Shown: positions 29,420 through 34,101 of the stretch, one piece after another
How positions within the stretch are numbered: position 1 is the first letter of the stretch
How the letters are laid out: each line of letters opens with the position of its first letter
Assembly: GCA_027489365.1 (NCBI GenBank)
Contig: JAIXZV010000218.1
Coordinates: 1-34,101 of the forward strand
Length of the DNA: 34,101 nt
Reading direction: 5' to 3'
DNA from: Sphingomonadales bacterium
Lineage (GTDB): Bacteria; Pseudomonadota; Alphaproteobacteria; Sphingomonadales; Sphingomonadaceae
The notes under the pieces: generated by a model
The model's input: the letters and a program-made list of their open reading frames with translations, nothing else
Told to the model about the DNA's origin: nothing
Databases searched by the model: none
Made by a program: the position numbers and the translations under genes

Positions 29420-31357
29420 TTACGCCACCCGGTTCGCCACCAGATCGTCGACCACCGCCGGATCGGCGAGGGTCGAGGTGTCGCCCAGGCTGGACACGTC
29501 CCCTTCTGCGATCTTGCGCAGGATGCGGCGCATGATCTTGCCCGAGCGCGTCTTTGGCAGGCCCGGCGCGAATTGCAGCTTATCGGGCGCGGCGATCGGG
29601 CCGATTTCCTTGCGCACCCACACGATCAGTTCGCGGTGCAAATCGGGATGCGCATCAACGCCCGCGTTGAGCGTGACATAAGCGTAAATGCCCTGCCCCT
29701 TGATGTCGTGCGGCATCCCGACGACGGCGGCCTCGGCGACGTGCGGGTGGAGCACGAGCGCCGATTCCACCTCGGCCGTCCCCATGCGGTGACCGCTGAC
29801 GTTGATCACGTCATCGACACGGCCGGTGATCCACCAATAGCCATCGGCATCGCGCCGCGCGCCGTCGCCCGTCGTATATTTGCCGGGATAGGTGGTGAAA
29901 TAGGTCTGGAAGAAGCGGTCGCGATCGCCCCACACGCCGCGCATCTGGCCCGGCCAGCTCCGCGCGATGACGAGATTGCCCTCCGCCGGGCCGGTCAGCA
30001 CCTTGCCCTCCGGATCGACCAATTGCGGATCGACACCGGGCATCGGCTTGGTCGCCGATCCGGGTTTCAGCGCGGTCGCGCCCGGCAGCGGCGCGATCAT
30101 CGCGCCGCCGGTTTCGGTTTGCCACCAGGTGTCGATCACCGGGCAGCGGCCTTCGCCGACCACGTCATGATACCAGCGCCATGCCTCGGGGTTGATCGGC
30201 TCACCCACCGTGCCGAGCAGCTTGAGTGAGCTGCGGTCGGTCTTCGCCACGAACTCATCACCGTCCTTCATCAACGCTCGGAGAGCGGTCGGCGCAGTGA
30301 AGATCGTGTGGACCTTGTGCCGCTCGACCACTTGCCAGATGCGGCTGGCGTCGGGCCAATTAGGCAAGCCTTCGTACATCAGCGTCGTCGCGCCATTGGC
30401 GAGCGGACCGTAGAGAATATAGGTGTGCCCGGTCACACAGCCGATATCGGCGGCGCACCACCACACATCACCGGGGCGGTAATCGAAGGCGAGTTCGTGC
30501 GTCAGGCTCGCCCACAGCAGATAGCCGCCACTGGTGTGGAGCACGCCCTTGGGCTTGCCCGTGCTGCCCGACGTATAGAGGATGAACAGCGGGTCCTCCG
30601 CCCCCATCGGTTCGGGCGGGCAGGTCGCGGGGACGCCCTCGGCTGCCTCGTGATACCATAGGTCACGCGAGTGCCTCGTCACGGCGCCACCGGTCGCGCG
30701 CACGACGATGACGGTCTCCAGCCCCGGCGCGTGCGCCGCGGCGATATCGACATTGGCCTTGAGCGGTACACGCTTGCCACCGCGACGGCCCTCGTCCGCG
30801 GTGACCACCACGCGCGATCCGCAATCCTCGATCCGTCCGGCAAGCGCTTCGGGCGAGAAGCCGCCGAACACCACCGAATGGATCGCCCCGATCCGCGCGC
30901 ACGCCAGCACCGCGAACGCCGCCTCCGGGATCATCGGCAAATAGATAGTGACGCGGTCGCCTTTGGCGACGCCCTGCGCCTTCAGCACATTGGCGAAGGT
31001 GCAGACCTCGGCATGGAGTTCGCGGTAGGTGAAGCGGCGCGGTTCTTCGCTCGGTTCATCGGGTTCCCAGATCAGCGCAATCTCGTCCCCACGCTTCGCC
31101 AGATGGCGGTCGAGGCAATTCGCCGACACGTTCAACTTGCCGTCGGCGAACCAGTTGATGTGAAAATCGGCTTTATCGAACGACCAGTCGCCGGCAATCT
31201 CAGGCCGCTTGATCCAGTCGAGCCGCCGCGCCTGTTCGAGCCAGAAGCTGCCCGGATCGGCGAGCGAGCGACCGTAGAGCGTCTCATACCCCGCAGCATC
31301 GTAGCGCGCCTGCGCGGCCCATTCGGGCGGGACGGGGTAAAGGTCCTGATCGGCCAT
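29420..31357 (-). CDS. acs: acetyl-CoA synthetase
   Basis: [69 protein letters not shown]. Confidence 0.96.
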   Translation of the reverse strand: MADQDLYPVPPEWAAQARYDAAGYETLYGRSLADPGSFWLEQARRLDWIKRPEIAGDWSFDKADFHINWFADGKLNVSANCLDRHLAKRGDEIALIWEPDEPSEEPRRFTYRELHAEVCTFANVLKAQGVAKGDRVTIYLPMIPEAAFAVLACARIGAIHSVVFGGFSPEALAGRIEDCGSRVVVTADEGRRGGKRVPLKANVDIAAAHAPGLETVIVVRATGGAVTRHSRDLWYHEAAEGVPATCPPEPMGAEDPLFILYTSGSTGKPKGVLHTSGGYLLWASLTHELAFDYRPGDVWWCAADIGCVTGHTYILYGPLANGATTLMYEGLPNWPDASRIWQVVERHKVHTIFTAPTALRALMKDGDEFVAKTDRSSLKLLGTVGEPINPEAWRWYHDVVGEGRCPVIDTWWQTETGGAMIAPLPGATALKPGSATKPMPGVDPQLVDPEGKVLTGPAEGNLVIARSWPGQMRGVWGDRDRFFQTYFTTYPGKYTTGDGARRDADGYWWITGRVDDVINVSGHRMGTAEVESALVLHPHVAEAAVVGMPHDIKGQGIYAYVTLNAGVDAHPDLHRELIVWVRKEIGPIAAPDKLQFAPGLPKTRSGKIMRRILRKIAEGDVSSLGDTSTLADPAVVDDLVANRVA

Positions 31358-31472
31358 GTGCGCACTCTCCTCGGCGCGCCTTTTGCCGGGGGGACGCTGC
31401 GGAATGCAAGCATCACTTGGCGCGACTTTAGTTTCATTGTAAAATCGATCCCACACGGTCGGGGATTTTGCG

Positions 31473-32489
31473 ATGACGGGTACGGTTCTGGTCACGGGCG
31501 GCAGCGGCTACATCGCCGGGTTCCTGATCCGGCAGTTGATCGCGGACGGGTGGCACGTGAACACCACGATCCGATCACTCTCGCGCGAGGCGGAGGTGCG
31601 CCGTGTGCTGGCGGTCGACGATACGCGGCTCCATTTCTTTGCCGCGGATCTGCTGAACGATGCCGGATGGGCGGAGGCGGTCGCGGGGTGCAGCCATGTC
31701 GCGCATGTCGCCTCGCCGCTCCCGGCTGGTGCTGTCCGCCATGAAGACGATCTGATCGTCCCCGCGCGTGAAGGCGCGCTGCGTGCCCTGCGCTTTGCCA
31801 AGGCAGCAGGGGTCGCACGTTTCGTCATGACCTCCTCGGTCGCCGCGATCGCTTATGGCCACGGCACGAACAACGCGACCTTCAGTGAGGCGGACTGGAC
31901 CGATGTCGACGGCCCGCAAGTCCATGCCTATGCCAAATCGAAGACGCTCGCCGAACGCGCCGCGCGCGACTGGATCGCGGCCGAGGGCGGCGACATGGTC
32001 TATTGCACGGTCAACCCGGCTGCGGTGCTGGGGCCGGTACTCGGACCGGACTTCTCCGCCTCGATCGAAGTGGTCAAGCGGCTGATCAGCGGGTCGCTGC
32101 CCGGTCTGCCCGATTTCGGGTTCGGCGTGGTCGATGTGCGCGACGTGGCCGATCTCCACGTCCGCGCGCTGAATGCCGGGGACATGGCAGGCGAGCGCTT
32201 CATCGCCTGCGGCCCGTTCCTGATGATGGCCGATGTCGCCTCAGTGCTGCGCGATCGGCTGGGCACCGAGGCACGCAAGGTGCCGACGCGGAAGCTGCCC
32301 GATTGGCTGCTCCGGGCGGTCGCGCTGTTCGATCCGACGGTGCGGATGGTGACGGGCGAGCTCGGCAAACGGCGCATTACGCCCTCCGATCATGCGCGTG
32401 CGGTGCTGGGCTGGGTACCGCGGCCAGCCGCCGACACGATTGTCGATACCGCGCGAAGCTTGATCGATCAGCGGATCGTGACGCTCTGA
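31473..32489 (+). CDS. NAD(P)-dependent epimerase / dihydroflavonol-reductase-like extended SDR
   Basis: [50 protein letters not shown]. Confidence 0.92.
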   Translation: MTGTVLVTGGSGYIAGFLIRQLIADGWHVNTTIRSLSREAEVRRVLAVDDTRLHFFAADLLNDAGWAEAVAGCSHVAHVASPLPAGAVRHEDDLIVPAREGALRALRFAKAAGVARFVMTSSVAAIAYGHGTNNATFSEADWTDVDGPQVHAYAKSKTLAERAARDWIAAEGGDMVYCTVNPAAVLGPVLGPDFSASIEVVKRLISGSLPGLPDFGFGVVDVRDVADLHVRALNAGDMAGERFIACGPFLMMADVASVLRDRLGTEARKVPTRKLPDWLLRAVALFDPTVRMVTGELGKRRITPSDHARAVLGWVPRPAADTIVDTARSLIDQRIVTL

Positions 32490-32543
32490 GGCTTGCTCCC
32501 GGCCACCTCTTTTGCCAAGCCCGCGCGCAAAGGAGAGAGCCCT

Positions 32544-34070
32544 ATGTCCTCGACCATTGCCGAACTCGAACGCAAGCGTGCAGCAGCACGGCTGGGCGGG
32601 GGTGAAAAGCGCATCGCCGCACAGCACGCCAAGGGCAAGCTGACCGCACGCGAACGGCTCGACGTATTGCTCGACGAAGGATCGTTCGAAGAACTCGACA
32701 TGTATGTCGAGCATAATTGCGTCGATTTCGGGATGCAGGACCAGATCATCCCCGGCGACGGCGTCGTCACGGGATCGGGCACGATCAACGGGCGGCTGGT
32801 GTTCGTTTTCAGCCAGGATTTCACCGTGTTCGGCGGGTCGCTCAGCGAACGCCACGCGCAGAAAATCTGCAAGATCATGGACATGGCGCTGAAGGTCGGC
32901 GCGCCGGTGATCGGCCTCAACGATTCGGGCGGCGCGCGCATTCAGGAGGGCGTCGCCAGCCTCGGCGGCTATGCCGAGGTGTTTCAGCGCAACGTCCTGG
33001 CCAGCGGCGTCGTGCCGCAGATCAGCCTGATCATGGGGCCGTGCGCGGGCGGCGCGGTCTATTCGCCGGCGATGACGGATTTCATTTTCATGGTGAAAGA
33101 CTCGTCGTATATGTTCGTCACTGGCCCGGATGTAGTGAAGACCGTTACCAACGAGATCGTCACGCAGGAGGAACTGGGCGGTGCGGTGACGCACACCACG
33201 AAGTCGGGGGTCGCTGATGTCGCCTTCGAGGATGATATCGAGGTGCTGCTCGCGGCCCGCGACTTCGTGGACTTTCTCCCCGCCAGCAACCGCGAAGCCG
33301 CGCCGGAGCGGCCGTCTTCGGACCCGTGGGACCGGATCGAGGAGTCGCTCGACACTTTGGTGCCCGCCAGCGCGAACCAGCCGTACGACATGCACGAGCT
33401 GATCCGCAAAACCGTCGACGAGGGCGATTTCTTCGAGGTGCAGCCAACGCACGCCGGCAACATCATCATCGGCTTCGGGCGGATCGAGGGGCGCACCGTC
33501 GGCTTCGTCGCAAACCAGCCGATGGTGCTCGCCGGGTGTCTCGACATCAACAGCTCGAAGAAAGCAGCGCGCTTCGTGCGCTTCTGCGATGCGTTCGAGA
33601 TTCCGATCGTCACCTTCGTCGATGTGCCGGGCTTCCTTCCGGGCACCGCGCAGGAGCTGAACGGCATCATCAAGCATGGCGCGAAGCTGCTGTTCGCATA
33701 TGGCGAGGCGACCGTACCCAAGATCACCGTCATCACGCGGAAAGCCTATGGCGGCGCGTACGACGTGATGGCGTCGAAGCATCTGCGCGGCGATTTGAAC
33801 TATGCCTGGCCGACCGCCGAAATCGCGGTGATGGGCGCGAAGGGCGCGGTCGAAATCATCTTCCGTGGGCGTTCGCCTGCCGAAATCGCCGAGCAAACCG
33901 CAGCGTATGAAGCGCGCTTCGCCAACCCGTTCGTCGCGGCGAGCAAGGGCTTCATCGACGAAGTGATCCAGCCGCATTCGACGCGGCGGCGGATTGCTTT
34001 GGGGTTACGGAAATTGCGCGGGAAGCAGTTGGAGAATCCGTGGAAGAAGCATGATAATATTCCGCTGTGA
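32544..34070 (+). CDS. acyl-CoA (propionyl-CoA-type) carboxylase beta subunit
   Basis: [88 protein letters not shown] upstream. Confidence 0.95.
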   Translation: MSSTIAELERKRAAARLGGGEKRIAAQHAKGKLTARERLDVLLDEGSFEELDMYVEHNCVDFGMQDQIIPGDGVVTGSGTINGRLVFVFSQDFTVFGGSLSERHAQKICKIMDMALKVGAPVIGLNDSGGARIQEGVASLGGYAEVFQRNVLASGVVPQISLIMGPCAGGAVYSPAMTDFIFMVKDSSYMFVTGPDVVKTVTNEIVTQEELGGAVTHTTKSGVADVAFEDDIEVLLAARDFVDFLPASNREAAPERPSSDPWDRIEESLDTLVPASANQPYDMHELIRKTVDEGDFFEVQPTHAGNIIIGFGRIEGRTVGFVANQPMVLAGCLDINSSKKAARFVRFCDAFEIPIVTFVDVPGFLPGTAQELNGIIKHGAKLLFAYGEATVPKITVITRKAYGGAYDVMASKHLRGDLNYAWPTAEIAVMGAKGAVEIIFRGRSPAEIAEQTAAYEARFANPFVAASKGFIDEVIQPHSTRRRIALGLRKLRGKQLENPWKKHDNIPL

Positions 34071-34101
34071 GTGAAGTGGAGGAACCGCCGCTCAGCGCAA
34101 G

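Overview
High-GC alphaproteobacterial chromosome segment, sphingomonad-like by gene content. Most of it is housekeeping: a cytochrome P450 fragment and quinone oxidoreductase; a Kdp K+-ATPase locus (sORF-kdpF-A-B-C-kdpE on minus, kdpD divergent on plus); tRNA-Arg(CCG); a dapB/DUF1963/nth cluster; a sirtuin; a lepB-rnc-era operon; pgi; a VapBC pair; glutathione reductase; a TauD-like dioxygenase; an M13 peptidase; a TonB-dependent receptor; acs; an SDR; and an acyl-CoA carboxylase beta subunit. Two things stand out. (1) Two different small GIY-YIG endonuclease genes are each tightly bracketed by perfect inverted copies of a different hairpin-forming palindrome. One of these modules fills the gap between rnc and era. 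This looks like a REP-like element with a GIY-YIG partner. (2) An AT-rich island between kdpD and tRNA-Arg holds an unlisted 57-aa leader-like peptide ORF behind a TTGACA promoter candidate and a 32-bp concentric dyad. It is followed by a LysR regulator translationally coupled to a JmjC/cupin-type oxygenase, which is a candidate peptide-modification system. All calls come from reading the sequence; no searches were run.
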